Shown here piece by piece: positions 1-8,921 of a stretch of 64,000 nucleotides of DNA. Position 1 is the first letter of the stretch. Each line of letters opens with the position of its first letter. Position numbers and translations under genes: made by a program. The notes beneath the pieces are model-generated. The model ran no database searches. It was not told where the DNA came from and was given only the letters and a program-made list of their open reading frames with translations. Source of the DNA: an uncultured Bacteroidaceae bacterium (GTDB taxonomy: Bacteria; Bacteroidota; Bacteroidia; Bacteroidales; Bacteroidaceae); contig CAJGDP010000004.1 of assembly GCA_904502235.1 (NCBI GenBank), positions 29,820 to 93,819 on the forward strand, in the 5' to 3' direction.

Positions 1-765
1 CTCAGTCTTGCCAACAATCGTGGTGAAATGGTTCCTTTCAGCACTTTTGTAACAGCAGAAGAGATTCTTGGCAGCGACCAGCTTGTACGTTACAACATGT
101 ATAACAGTGCAACCCTCACTGCAAATGTGGCACAAGGTTACAGCTCGGGACAGGTTATCGACGAGGTTGCCACACTTTTCAGGTCACAACTGGGCGATGA
201 GTTCGGTTATGAGTGGACAGGTGTTGCCTATCAGGAACAGGTGGCAGGCAGTAATACAGCCATAATCTTTGCTCTTGCAATTCTAGTGGCTTTCCTTGTG
301 CTTGCAGCGCAGTATGAAAGCTGGGCAAGCCCGGTTGCCGCAATCATGGGCGTACCTATTGCCTTGCTTGGTGCCATCGTGGGTTGCTGGATTGCCGATA
401 TTCCTGTGAGCATATATACCGAGGTGGGTATAATATTGCTTATAGCCTTGAGCGCCAAGAACGGTATTCTTATTGTGGAATTCGCACGCGACTACCGTTC
501 GGCAGGTAATGATATACGTTACAGCGCAGCCGAGGCCGGGCATGTGCGTCTGCGTCCCATTCTAATGACATCATTCGCTTTTGTGCTTGGTGTGATGCCG
601 TTGCTCTTTGCCGGTGGAGCCGGTGCCGGAGCGCGTCTGTCGCTTGGAGCGGCAGTGGTATTCGGTATGTTGCTGAATACCGTTATTGCCACGCTTTACA
701 TACCGAACTGGTATGAATGGATGCAGAGGCTCGAAGAAATTAAACGTAAAAAGGAAACTCGTTGA
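1..765 (+). CDS. RND efflux transporter, C-terminal part (cut by window start)
   Basis: The reading frame is open from the first base, so this is the 3' end of a longer gene. The visible 254 residues match the C-terminal part of an AcrB/MexB-type inner-membrane RND pump: a periplasmic porter stretch, then hydrophobic segments including one ending in AAQYESW, the motif PVAAIMGVPIALLGA, and the segment GIILLIALSAKNGILIVEFA, which is typical of transmembrane helices 9-11. RLRPILMTSFAFVLGVMPL is another classic RND stretch. Such pumps export drugs, bile acids or other amphiphiles by proton exchange, with a periplasmic adaptor and a TolC-type channel; neither is visible here. The substrate cannot be read from this part. 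The stop codon lies inside a terminator hairpin. Confidence 0.93.
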   Translation, partial: LSLANNRGEMVPFSTFVTAEEILGSDQLVRYNMYNSATLTANVAQGYSSGQVIDEVATLFRSQLGDEFGYEWTGVAYQEQVAGSNTAIIFALAILVAFLVLAAQYESWASPVAAIMGVPIALLGAIVGCWIADIPVSIYTEVGIILLIALSAKNGILIVEFARDYRSAGNDIRYSAAEAGHVRLRPILMTSFAFVLGVMPLLFAGGAGAGARLSLGAAVVFGMLLNTVIATLYIPNWYEWMQRLEEIKRKKETR

Positions 766-782
766 GTTTCCTTTTTACGTTT
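742..782. terminator. Bidirectional intrinsic terminator between convergent genes
   Basis: A perfect 19-bp inverted repeat (742-760 and 764-782) with a 3-base loop. It spans the stop codon of the RND gene and ends 3 bases before the end of the converging GH92 gene. A/T runs inside the arms can serve as the U-tract on both strands, so it probably terminates both transcripts. Confidence 0.85.
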
Positions 783-785
783 GAA

Positions 786-2954
786 TCACCACCACTTTGC
801 AGGTGTGTCGCTCATCTCTATTGTGAGTGTTCCGCCACGGGCAATGTCGGCGTGCTCAATGTATGGCAAGTTGTGAGGCTTGCCATTAAGTCTTATACTC
901 TTTATATATATATTGCTGTTGCTGTTGTTGATTGTCTCGACAATGAACTTGCCACCTTCTACTGCAAGTTCCGCACGGTCTACAGCCGGTGAACCGAACC
1001 AGTAACGTGCTCCGGCAGGTTCTACCTGATAGAATCCGAGTGCCGACATTATATACCAGGCCGACATCTGTCCCATATCCTCGTTGCCCGACAATCCGTC
1101 AAAGTCGTTGCGGTATTGTGTTGTCATAACCTCGCGCACCCATTCTGCAGTCTTGTGTGGCTCACCCATCATTGTGTAAAGATACAGTATGTGGTGGCTT
1201 GGCTCGTTGCCGTGTGCAAACTGACCTATCATACCCGAAATGTCGGGTGATGGATCGCCCTCAACAGTTGACGGGGCAAGGAATAGTGAATCAAGGCGTG
1301 CTATGCATGCCTCCTTGCTTCCGAAAAGGTTTATATAACCTTCAACGTCCTGTGGCACAAGCCATGTGTACTGCCATGCGTTGCCTTCGCAATAGTCATC
1401 GGCACGGTGTGCCGCGAAATATGGGTTGAACGGTTCGCGGAAATTACCCTTATCGTCTACGCCACGCACAAAACCGCGTTCCTTGTCGAAGAATGTACGG
1501 TATGAGTGGCTCATCTTTGTGAAGTGTTCATAATCAGCATCCTTGCCAAGTGCCTTTGCCGCATTGGCTGCCGCACCGTCGGCAATGGCATATTCCATAT
1601 CGTAGGCAACAGCCTCAGTGAACAGGTTGCATGGTATATATCCGTATTGTTGGCGTAACTCCTTACCTCTTTCAGCCAATGCCGCTGTCTGCTTGATTGC
1701 ATCGAATGCCTTTTCCTTGTCGAAACCTGCTATGTTCTTTACAATGGCATCGGCAACAACGGGAATGCCCGGGTCGCCCACCATACAATCGGTCTCGTTG
1801 CCCCACAGGTGCCATACCGGCAAGTCACCCTGCTTGTCGCAGATGTCCACCATGGTGGCTACAAACTCACCCGCTTTTTCGGGATGTATTATTGTCATCA
1901 ATGGCTGTTTTGCACGGTATGTGTCCCAAAGTGAGAAACATGTGTAACGTGGCTTGTCGCTGTTATATACCTTGTCATCGGCACCACGGTAATCGCCGTT
2001 CACGTCGCTGAAGAGCATCGGGGCAATCATGCTGTGGTACATTGCTGTGTAGAATATTGTCTTCAGCTCGTCGTTGCCTTCAATCTTTATGCGTGAAAGT
2101 TCCTTGTTCCACTCTTTTCTTGCATTCTCGGCTACGGTTTCAAAATTCCAGTCCTTGATCTCACTTTCAAGGGCAAGTTTTGCACCGTCGATGCTTACGG
2201 GTGAAATGGCAACTTTCAAAAGAATCTGTTCGCCCTCGGTAGTGGTGAACGATGCACGTCCGTACATATCCTTGAAGCCTTTCAACTCAAAGCTGTCGAA
2301 TGGCTTTGCAAACTCTGCCGCAAAATATATGCGCTGGTTCTTTGCCCATCCCTTTGAATAGCGATAACCTACTATACGGTTATTGCCCTCTGCCTGCATG
2401 AATGTTTCTGTGGCATCGTCCCAGCAACCGCCATTCTCAAGGTCGAAGACCAGGGCCGCTTCCTGTGATGCAGGGAATGTATAGCGATGCAATCCCACGC
2501 GTGCACCGGCAGTCATTTCCGCCTTTATGCCGTAGCGTGTGAGCGGTACTGCATAATATCCGGGCTTTACAACCTCCTGTGTGCGGTCTGCCATTGACCA
2601 TAGTCCGCTTTCAGGAATATCAATAGCTCCGCGTGAATATGTAACCTCACCGGTAACGGGCATTACGGTAACGTCAAAGAGGTCGCCGATACCTGTTCCG
2701 CTAAGGTGTGTATGTGAGAAACCGATTACCGATGCCTCGTCCTGATGGTAACCGGAGCACCAGTCCCATTTCTCGTTGATACTGGTTGGGCCCAACTGAA
2801 CCATACCGAAAGGTACGCTTGCTCCCACAAAAACGTGTCCATGACCACCGCTGCCGATAAGCGGGTTTACATAGTCTGTCAACTCCTTCTGAGGAGCGGG
2901 ATTACATGCCGCCAACAATAACGGCAATGCCAATGCTATATTCCTTATTTTCAT
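786..2954 (-). CDS. GH92 alpha-mannosidase, lipoprotein
   Basis: A 722-residue glycoside hydrolase of family 92, whose members are calcium-dependent exo-alpha-mannosidases acting on N-glycans, yeast mannan and similar glycans. A type II signal peptide ends in LLLAAC (Cys17), so the enzyme should be anchored to a membrane. The N-terminal beta-sandwich begins at about residue 25 (DYVNPLIGSGG). The catalytic domain shows the general-acid region CEGNAWQY (Glu523) and the base region GNEDMGQMSAWY (residues 623-634; Asp626), with Glu625 where many family members have Asp. HGNEPSHHILYLY (about 581-593) is another family signature. The start overlaps the upstream GH92 stop as ATGA, so the two are translationally coupled. 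Linkage specificity is not predictable by eye. Confidence 0.95.
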   Translation of the reverse strand: MKIRNIALALPLLLAACNPAPQKELTDYVNPLIGSGGHGHVFVGASVPFGMVQLGPTSINEKWDWCSGYHQDEASVIGFSHTHLSGTGIGDLFDVTVMPVTGEVTYSRGAIDIPESGLWSMADRTQEVVKPGYYAVPLTRYGIKAEMTAGARVGLHRYTFPASQEAALVFDLENGGCWDDATETFMQAEGNNRIVGYRYSKGWAKNQRIYFAAEFAKPFDSFELKGFKDMYGRASFTTTEGEQILLKVAISPVSIDGAKLALESEIKDWNFETVAENARKEWNKELSRIKIEGNDELKTIFYTAMYHSMIAPMLFSDVNGDYRGADDKVYNSDKPRYTCFSLWDTYRAKQPLMTIIHPEKAGEFVATMVDICDKQGDLPVWHLWGNETDCMVGDPGIPVVADAIVKNIAGFDKEKAFDAIKQTAALAERGKELRQQYGYIPCNLFTEAVAYDMEYAIADGAAANAAKALGKDADYEHFTKMSHSYRTFFDKERGFVRGVDDKGNFREPFNPYFAAHRADDYCEGNAWQYTWLVPQDVEGYINLFGSKEACIARLDSLFLAPSTVEGDPSPDISGMIGQFAHGNEPSHHILYLYTMMGEPHKTAEWVREVMTTQYRNDFDGLSGNEDMGQMSAWYIMSALGFYQVEPAGARYWFGSPAVDRAELAVEGGKFIVETINNSNSNIYIKSIRLNGKPHNLPYIEHADIARGGTLTIEMSDTPAKWW

Positions 2955-5194
2955 TTTGCTTTGTTCTTTAGTTTGTATTCAATTATTGCGTTGTCGAGCA
3001 ACTGATGGTGTGTGATGCGGTATCCGCTTTGCTTGCCGTTCAATTTTATATCTTCTATGTAGTGGCAGTTCTCTGCTGGACGGTTGCATTCTATCTTTAT
3101 CTCGCCTTGTGGTGTTGTTATCTTCACTTTGTCGAACACCGGGGTGGTGAGGGTATAGGTTGGCTCTCCGGGACAGTCGGGGTAGAATCCCATCATAGAG
3201 AATACTGCCCATGCCGACATTGTGCCGGTGTCGTCGTTGCCCGGAATACCGTCGGGCGCATTCTTGTAATGGTTGTCAAGGATGTTCTTCACCTCTTTCT
3301 GTGTGCGCCACTCCTCACCCTTGATTCGGCTGAACAGATAGGCATATACGATATCGGGTTCGTTTGCCGGGTCGTAATCGCCATTGTCAAAGACTCCTTG
3401 CAGGCTTTTTGTGAAGTTTCGCTTTCCTCCCATCAGTTTTGTAAGGCCGTCCAGGTCGTGAGGTACTGCAAATGTGTAACACCATGCCGATGCTTCGTGG
3501 AAACCGGGCACGTTTTCAAAGTTCTTTCCTGTGGATGGGTCGAAGTCGCCAAGGAATTTGCCCTCTTTGGTAAGTGGACGCAGTGTTCCATGCTCCTTAC
3601 AGAAATAGTTGCGATAGCTCTGTGAACGTTTCAGGAACTCCTTTGCACGTGTTTTGTCGCCCAATGAATCGGCAAGTTGTGCTATGGCATAGTCTGCCGA
3701 GCAATATTCAAGGGCATGCGATACTGAGTTGTCGCCCGACAGATCGTTCGAGAAGTACCACAATGGAATATATCCCTTTTCTATATATGGGTCGATGTCG
3801 GGACGTATCGGGTTCTCTGCTCCCTTTGTAGTGGCTGATTTCAGCATTGCTTCGTATGCAGTCTTTATATCAAATTCGCGCAGTCCCTTAATCCAGCTGT
3901 CGGCAATGACAATGGCGGCAGGGTCACCTTCCATTGTGAATGTCTCGCGTCCGAAAAGTTCCCAACGTGGCAACCAGCCCCAATCCTCGTACATTCCTAC
4001 CATGGTGCGAAGCATGTCGGTCTGACGCTCGGGATATACGAGTGTCAGCAGCTGATGAAGGTTGCGGTAAGTGTCCCAAAGCGAGAAGATAGTGTATCGG
4101 GTATAGTCGCTCTTGCCGACTTCTCCGTTCTCCATCTTGGGGTATTCACCGTTTACATCACTTATTATGCTCGGGTGTATAAGGGCATGGTAAAGTGCTG
4201 TATAGAAAATTGTCTGTTGGTCGGCAGTTCCGCCTTCTATCTGTATGCGGCTGAGGTCGCTGTTCCAACGCTCTGTTGCTGTGGCAAGTACCTCGTCAAA
4301 GTTCATTCCAGCCTGTTCGGCATTCAGATTTTCGCGCGCATTCTCTATGGATACGAACGAAACTCCCATCTGGACGGTTATCTGTTCACCGTCGGCAAGG
4401 TCGTCGTAGCAGAAACGGTAACCTATATTGTCGCCGGCAACTTCGCGGTAATACTTCTCGTAGAGTTTGTATGTGCCGTCATCGGGGGTCCATTCTGCCT
4501 CAACGCCTGTAAGCAATGGCTGGAATTTCCATGGTCCTTCGCTTGTGGGTGCTTTTGATACACGCATCACAAAGTATATTGGGAATACTGCCTGTGTGGT
4601 GTAACAGAATGTACCCAGCAATTTGAAACCTTCGATTTCAGTACTGCTCACACGGCGAACCATTGCACCGCATTCGTTCGACAATCCTTGTCCAAGGTTA
4701 AGGATAATATTACCCTTTCCGGCAGGGAATGTGTAGCGTTCGCACGATGTGCGTGTGGTGGCTGTAACCTCGGTCTTGATTCCGTACTTGGTGAGCTTAT
4801 TGCTGTAATAGCCGGGCGATGCCTTCTCGTCGGTATATTCCGAGCCGTAACTGAAATAGTTCACGTCGAGCTCGCCCGAGGTGGGCATCACAAGCAACGA
4901 TGATGCCTCTGGGCAACCCACTCCGCTCAAAGCGACATGTGCATAGCCTGTGAAGAACTTGTTGTTGTACTCGTATGGTGCCGACCACCAACGGTTGTCC
5001 TTGTCGAAGACATTAAGGTCGGAGCCCATAACGTTGAACGGTACCACCGACATCATTCCGTTTGGTGTTACCGCGCCCGGATTGGTTGTTCCGAAATTGG
5101 TTGTTCCGATGAACGGATTCACCAGGTCGGCAGGCTTCTGTGCCATCGCTACGGATGACACAAAAAACATAGTCAGATAAAATATCTTTTTCAT
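2951..5194 (-). CDS. GH92 alpha-mannosidase, secreted
   Basis: A 747-residue second GH92 enzyme, diverged from its neighbour. It has a type I signal peptide (cleavage probable after VAMA, residue 18) and no lipobox Cys, which suggests a periplasmic enzyme. The family core is intact: NPFIGTTNFGTTNPGAVTP near the N-terminus, the acid region FHEASAWCY (Glu567), and GNDDTGTMSAWAVF (652-665; Asp654 and Asp655). The acid-region context HEASAW differs from the EGNAWQY of the neighbouring enzyme, so the two probably cut different alpha-mannosyl linkages. It lies 6 bases after the ROK kinase gene and overlaps the next GH92 by 4 bases, within one minus-strand operon GH5-ROK-GH92-GH92. Confidence 0.94.
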   Translation of the reverse strand: MKKIFYLTMFFVSSVAMAQKPADLVNPFIGTTNFGTTNPGAVTPNGMMSVVPFNVMGSDLNVFDKDNRWWSAPYEYNNKFFTGYAHVALSGVGCPEASSLLVMPTSGELDVNYFSYGSEYTDEKASPGYYSNKLTKYGIKTEVTATTRTSCERYTFPAGKGNIILNLGQGLSNECGAMVRRVSSTEIEGFKLLGTFCYTTQAVFPIYFVMRVSKAPTSEGPWKFQPLLTGVEAEWTPDDGTYKLYEKYYREVAGDNIGYRFCYDDLADGEQITVQMGVSFVSIENARENLNAEQAGMNFDEVLATATERWNSDLSRIQIEGGTADQQTIFYTALYHALIHPSIISDVNGEYPKMENGEVGKSDYTRYTIFSLWDTYRNLHQLLTLVYPERQTDMLRTMVGMYEDWGWLPRWELFGRETFTMEGDPAAIVIADSWIKGLREFDIKTAYEAMLKSATTKGAENPIRPDIDPYIEKGYIPLWYFSNDLSGDNSVSHALEYCSADYAIAQLADSLGDKTRAKEFLKRSQSYRNYFCKEHGTLRPLTKEGKFLGDFDPSTGKNFENVPGFHEASAWCYTFAVPHDLDGLTKLMGGKRNFTKSLQGVFDNGDYDPANEPDIVYAYLFSRIKGEEWRTQKEVKNILDNHYKNAPDGIPGNDDTGTMSAWAVFSMMGFYPDCPGEPTYTLTTPVFDKVKITTPQGEIKIECNRPAENCHYIEDIKLNGKQSGYRITHHQLLDNAIIEYKLKNKAK

Positions 5195-5200
5195 GGTCTG

Positions 5201-6301
5201 TTATCTCTTGTCCAATTCACTCAATGCAAAAGCATAGGCACCAACAGAAACAGCTTTGCTTGCTCCGAGTTTTGATATTGCTATACCTGTGCGCTTGCGG
5301 TTGTCGTAATCCACATAGCGGTCTTCGCCGTAAACCTTGACCTTCTGAACATCACCCTGAGCGAACTTTGCAAATTCAGCATCGTCCTCAAGATTATATA
5401 CACTCATCTGTACAAGATTCACTTCGTCGCCTCCAAGGGTGCGTAGCTTTGTACGCATCTCCTCGAGCAATGCCGGCATAATCCAATGGCTTGCAGCTGA
5501 TACACCGCCGCCAATGACAACCAGACCATCAATAATTGTTACGGCTGTGGATATTGCGGCACCTGCCACTCTTCCAAGTGAAGCAAACGCCTCGCGTGCT
5601 GCCTCCTGGTTACCCTCGCGCTTGCCGTCGGCAATTTCGCAGATATCCTTTGGAGTGAGTCCGTGGTTCATATTTCCGCTCTGCTCGCCATATACACGGC
5701 ACACGGCACGGATGGCAACACCGTCTTCCACAATTACATCGGGCATATCGCGGTGGCGCAGACAGAATGTCTCCACACATGAGTTGTCGCCACGGTTCAA
5801 CTTGCCGTCAATGACCACACCGATTCCGAATCCTGTACCCAAAGTGTATCCGATTAGGTTCTTGTATTGCTTTGTAGAACCTAGCTCACGCAAACGGCTG
5901 TTTATCTCGGGCAATGCACCGCACAGTGCTTCGCCGTATGCAAAAAGGTCGCCGTCATTGTTTATGAAAACGGGTACACCGAACTCCTTCTCAAGAAAAG
6001 CACCAAGTGCGACACCGTCGCGGAACGAAGGAAAGTTTGGAAGGTATCCGCCGATAATGCCGTTAGGGTAGTCGGCAGGGCCGGGGAAGGCAAAACTTAT
6101 GGCAACGGGTTTTTCATCAAGCTGGTCGAATATCTGTGCAAAACCGTTCTTCATGTTCTGGAGACACAGGTCGAGGTCGTGTGCCATGGAAGGAACGGAT
6201 ACGGGGTCGATGATGAATTCACCGGCTTTCATTGCTCCGAAAACGAAATTTGTACCACCTGCATCGAGTGTGGCTACAATACGATTGTCATTCTTGTACA
6301 T
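5201..6301 (-). CDS. ROK-family sugar kinase
   Basis: A 366-residue ROK (repressor, ORF, kinase) protein without an N-terminal DNA-binding domain, so an ATP-dependent cytoplasmic sugar kinase. Visible motifs are the phosphate-binding DAGGTNFVFGA (13-23), the catalytic region FINNDGDLFAYGEA (Asp116 as likely base), GYTLGTGFGIGVVIDGKL (from 151) and a second glycine-rich VVIGGGVSAA. The usual ROK zinc motif CxCGxxGCxE is not recognisable, though HRDMPDVIVEDG sits in that region. Placed between a GH5 and two GH92 enzymes, its likely substrate is a hexose freed by them (mannose, or glucose/GlcNAc); that is inference from context. Confidence 0.88.
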   Translation of the reverse strand: MYKNDNRIVATLDAGGTNFVFGAMKAGEFIIDPVSVPSMAHDLDLCLQNMKNGFAQIFDQLDEKPVAISFAFPGPADYPNGIIGGYLPNFPSFRDGVALGAFLEKEFGVPVFINNDGDLFAYGEALCGALPEINSRLRELGSTKQYKNLIGYTLGTGFGIGVVIDGKLNRGDNSCVETFCLRHRDMPDVIVEDGVAIRAVCRVYGEQSGNMNHGLTPKDICEIADGKREGNQEAAREAFASLGRVAGAAISTAVTIIDGLVVIGGGVSAASHWIMPALLEEMRTKLRTLGGDEVNLVQMSVYNLEDDAEFAKFAQGDVQKVKVYGEDRYVDYDNRKRTGIAISKLGASKAVSVGAYAFALSELDKR

Positions 6302-6313
6302 AGTTGTAAGTTT

Positions 6314-7609
6314 TTATCTTTTTGATTTTAATATCTGTGTGTATTCCTTTATTGCCTTTATGGTCGTCGTGTCGGTGTCGAATACCGAATACCATCCTTG
6401 TGGCTCATGTGGTGGGTCGCTGAGGTAATCGTCGCCCTGTTGCCAAACCAAATCGCGTGGACGTCCGCCGCCACCCCATCCCCAGAAGTTGCATCCCGAA
6501 ATATATTCGCTGTCTGCAATTCGGCCGAAGATATATCGGTAGAATGCATCACGGCTTTCGGTTGTCGGTTCTGTGCCCGATTCATTGCCTTTGCGCGAAT
6601 AACCGAACTCCTCTATAACAAGCGGTTTGCCGAGTCTCTTTGCAAGTGCTATATGCTCATCAATATAATTGCCGCTCTCATAACATGCGTTTATTATACC
6701 GGAATCTGGGTTCGAACGTGATGCCCATCCCCAGTTTACGGGCCAGATGTGAATGGTTATGTAGTCAATACAATCAAGTGCATGGACTCTTTCGCACAAA
6801 TCCATATCTACTTCGCAACCTATGTAGCCTTCGCTGCCTATGGAAACAAGATGGTTCTTGTCCAGCGATTTAATTATCAATGCGGCTTTCTGAATCCACT
6901 TCGCAAACGGTTCTTTGTTGTCGGGTGAGAACGGACGAGGCTCATTGCAGAGCTGCCATGCCATAATGGCCGGCTCGTCGCAGTAGTTACGCCCGGTGAT
7001 ACTGTTCTTGCGTGTAACAATCTGTTCTATGTAGCTATAGTATAGGCTCAATGCTTTTTCATCGCGTGCAAAATTTGCGCAGTAATCCACATACTTCGCA
7101 TAGCCTCCGTCGATATTGGCATTGGGAGAATTGCCATAACCGCATTGCTTCAGATAGAATCCGAAACCGCCGCTCCAGTCCCATGCATTGTTCAGGTAGA
7201 TTACCGCATCCATTCCACGTTTCTCAAGTTCGGCAATAGTGAAGTCGAGACCTTGCAGTATCGTGTCGTTGAGAACTCCCGGTGCTATTTGCAAATATGG
7301 TTTTGCCGGGTTGGCAAGGTCGCTTCCTGCATCGGGTCCTGCCAATATACGCAGATTGGTAACGCCAATCTCTTTCAGATGGTCAAGTTCTTTGCAAAGC
7401 CTTTCCCTGTCGCCGCCTTCGCCTGTTGAACCTAGAACCGATGCATACCACATGTTTGTACCTATATAGCGATATACATCACCGTTCTTTACCAGGTGTA
7501 TGCTGTCTGTTGTTATGAAATCCTTGCAACTCATGTCGTTTCCTGTATTGCAACCACCAAACAAGGTTACAATGGCTGCTATAAGTGATAAGAAAAAGGC
7601 ATTTTTCAT
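6314..7609 (-). CDS. GH5 endo-beta-mannanase/beta-mannosidase-like lipoprotein
   Basis: A 431-residue glycoside hydrolase with a lipoprotein signal (LFGGC, Cys20). It has the (beta/alpha)8 features of clan GH-A: MWYASVL near the start, the acid/base region AIMAWQLCNEPRPF (Glu223) and the nucleophile region KPLVIEEFGYSR (Glu334). The Trp/Asn-rich text between them, such as YITIHIWPVNWGWA, resembles GH5 subfamily 7-type mannanases, most of which attack beta-1,4-mannan. In a GH92/GH130 setting it might instead handle the beta-mannosyl core of an N-glycan; both readings are inference. It is the first gene of the GH5-ROK-GH92-GH92 operon, with only short gaps. Family assignment is stronger than subfamily or substrate. 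Confidence 0.85.
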   Translation of the reverse strand: MKNAFFLSLIAAIVTLFGGCNTGNDMSCKDFITTDSIHLVKNGDVYRYIGTNMWYASVLGSTGEGGDRERLCKELDHLKEIGVTNLRILAGPDAGSDLANPAKPYLQIAPGVLNDTILQGLDFTIAELEKRGMDAVIYLNNAWDWSGGFGFYLKQCGYGNSPNANIDGGYAKYVDYCANFARDEKALSLYYSYIEQIVTRKNSITGRNYCDEPAIMAWQLCNEPRPFSPDNKEPFAKWIQKAALIIKSLDKNHLVSIGSEGYIGCEVDMDLCERVHALDCIDYITIHIWPVNWGWASRSNPDSGIINACYESGNYIDEHIALAKRLGKPLVIEEFGYSRKGNESGTEPTTESRDAFYRYIFGRIADSEYISGCNFWGWGGGGRPRDLVWQQGDDYLSDPPHEPQGWYSVFDTDTTTIKAIKEYTQILKSKR

Positions 7610-7681
7610 TATTGTCTGTATTATTTCTGATGTTTTGCGAAGATAAGAAATAGTATTTATAAATTAAATAATTATTATATA

Positions 7682-7720
7682 AAAAAAATGATGAGGTCGC
7701 ACTTTAATGTGCAACCTCAT
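7682..7720 (-). terminator. Intrinsic terminator after the GH130 gene
   Basis: Hairpin with arms 7691-7697 and 7714-7720 plus inner pairing 7699-7702/7709-7712 (one mismatch). On the minus strand it is followed by eight T. It lies just downstream of the GH130 stop and upstream of the GH5 gene, so GH130 appears to be its own transcription unit. Confidence 0.8.
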
Positions 7721-7749
7721 TCTGTTATTGACTGAAAAACTGTCTGCTT

Positions 7750-8724
7750 TTATTCAGCGCAGTTGTTTTTCTTCATGAAATCGATGATTTCTGAAATGTA
7801 ACCGAACGCCATGCCTACAACAGTGTCGGCTGCACCGTAATAAACGGCAACCTTATCTCCGTCGTGGAGTGCCGCGCATGGGAATACTACGTTGGGTACG
7901 TCGCCTGCAAGCTCGTATGGCGCAGCCGGTGCCAACAGGTAAGGCTGTGTGCGGTAAAGAACCTTTGAAGGGTCGTTTTTGTCGAGCAATGCTGCACCCA
8001 TAGAGTAGCGGAATCCGTTACATGTTGTGATTACACCATGATAAAAGAGCAACCAACCCTCGTCGGTGAGGATGGGCACTGAACCAGCACCAATCTTGGT
8101 ACATTGCCATGCACTTACGGGGAAAGGAGTTACTTTCATTACACAACGGTGTTCACCCCAGTATTTCATATCGGGGCTGTAGCTCACGTAAATATCACCG
8201 AAAGGGGTATGTCCGTTGTCGCTCGGACGGCTCAGCATTGCATATTTTCCGTTGATTTTCTCGGGGAACAACACACCGTTACGGTTGAAGGGAAGGAATG
8301 CGTTCTCGCACTGGAAGAACTCCTTGAAGTCGAATGTATAAGCGATACCGATTGTAGGTCCATGATAGCCGTTGCACCATGTAATCCAATAACGGTCCTC
8401 AATCCATGTTACACGTGGGTCGTATTTATATTCCGACTCAATCATTTCGGTGTTGCCAGCCTTGAAAACGATAGGCTCGTGCTCTATCTCCCAATTGATA
8501 CCGTCTTTGCTGAAGCCTGCAAAGATGTTCATCTGTACCGATTTGTTGTCGCAACGGAAAACACCTGCATAACCATCTCCGAAAGGAACGACAGCACTGT
8601 TGAAGATACTGTTCGATGTGGGTATTGCATAACGGTCGATAACGGGGTTCTTTGAATAGCGCCACATCACATCGGCGCAACCTTCGGGACGCTCTTCCCA
8701 AGGCATATTGATTTTCTCGCTCAT
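7750..8724 (-). CDS. GH130 beta-mannoside phosphorylase
   Basis: A 324-residue, leaderless cytoplasmic protein of glycoside hydrolase family 130, five-bladed propeller enzymes that phosphorolyse beta-mannosides to mannose-1-phosphate. YDPRVTWIEDRYWITW carries the likely general acid Asp102, close in position to the catalytic Asp of characterised gut mannoside phosphorylases. GIAYTFDFKEF, LFPEKINGKYAMLSRPS, GSVPILTDEGWLLFYHGV and VYYGAADTVVGMAFG are further propeller-blade signatures. Known activities in the family include mannosyl-GlcNAc phosphorylase (N-glycan core) and mannosyl-glucose or mannooligosaccharide phosphorylase (mannan). The nearby GH92 genes favour the first; the GH5 fits either. 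A terminator separates it from the GH5 operon, so coordinated control would need a shared regulator. Confidence 0.93.
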   Translation of the reverse strand: MSEKINMPWEERPEGCADVMWRYSKNPVIDRYAIPTSNSIFNSAVVPFGDGYAGVFRCDNKSVQMNIFAGFSKDGINWEIEHEPIVFKAGNTEMIESEYKYDPRVTWIEDRYWITWCNGYHGPTIGIAYTFDFKEFFQCENAFLPFNRNGVLFPEKINGKYAMLSRPSDNGHTPFGDIYVSYSPDMKYWGEHRCVMKVTPFPVSAWQCTKIGAGSVPILTDEGWLLFYHGVITTCNGFRYSMGAALLDKNDPSKVLYRTQPYLLAPAAPYELAGDVPNVVFPCAALHDGDKVAVYYGAADTVVGMAFGYISEIIDFMKKNNCAE

Positions 8725-8869
8725 GGTTTTAAAATTTGTTTGGTTATTGTAATTGCCGTAAAGATATATATTTTTCTCATAAACAAAGATTTTTTTCGTT
8801 TATTTTGGCTCTGATATTTCATAGAAACCGTTTCGGGGCTCGCAGTTTGCTCTTTTTCAGCATTAATCG

Positions 8870-8899
8870 TTTGCAATTTATAAACAATTGTTATCTTTG
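8870..8899 (+). promoter_or_regulatory. Bacteroidota-type promoter of slyD
   Basis: TTTG at 8870-8873 and TATCTTTG (TAnnTTTG) at 8892-8899, with an 18-base spacer, close to the Bacteroides -33/-7 consensus. The expected transcript start lies 10-15 bases before the slyD ATG at 8922. Confidence 0.7.
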
Positions 8900-8921
8900 C
8901 GTTTTAAATCAATATAAATTT

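Noticed and set aside
3005..3625. 206-codon open frame opposite the GH92 gene
   Set aside because: It lies wholly antisense to a clear GH92 catalytic domain and its translation is low-complexity Val/Cys/Leu-rich, as in a shadow frame.
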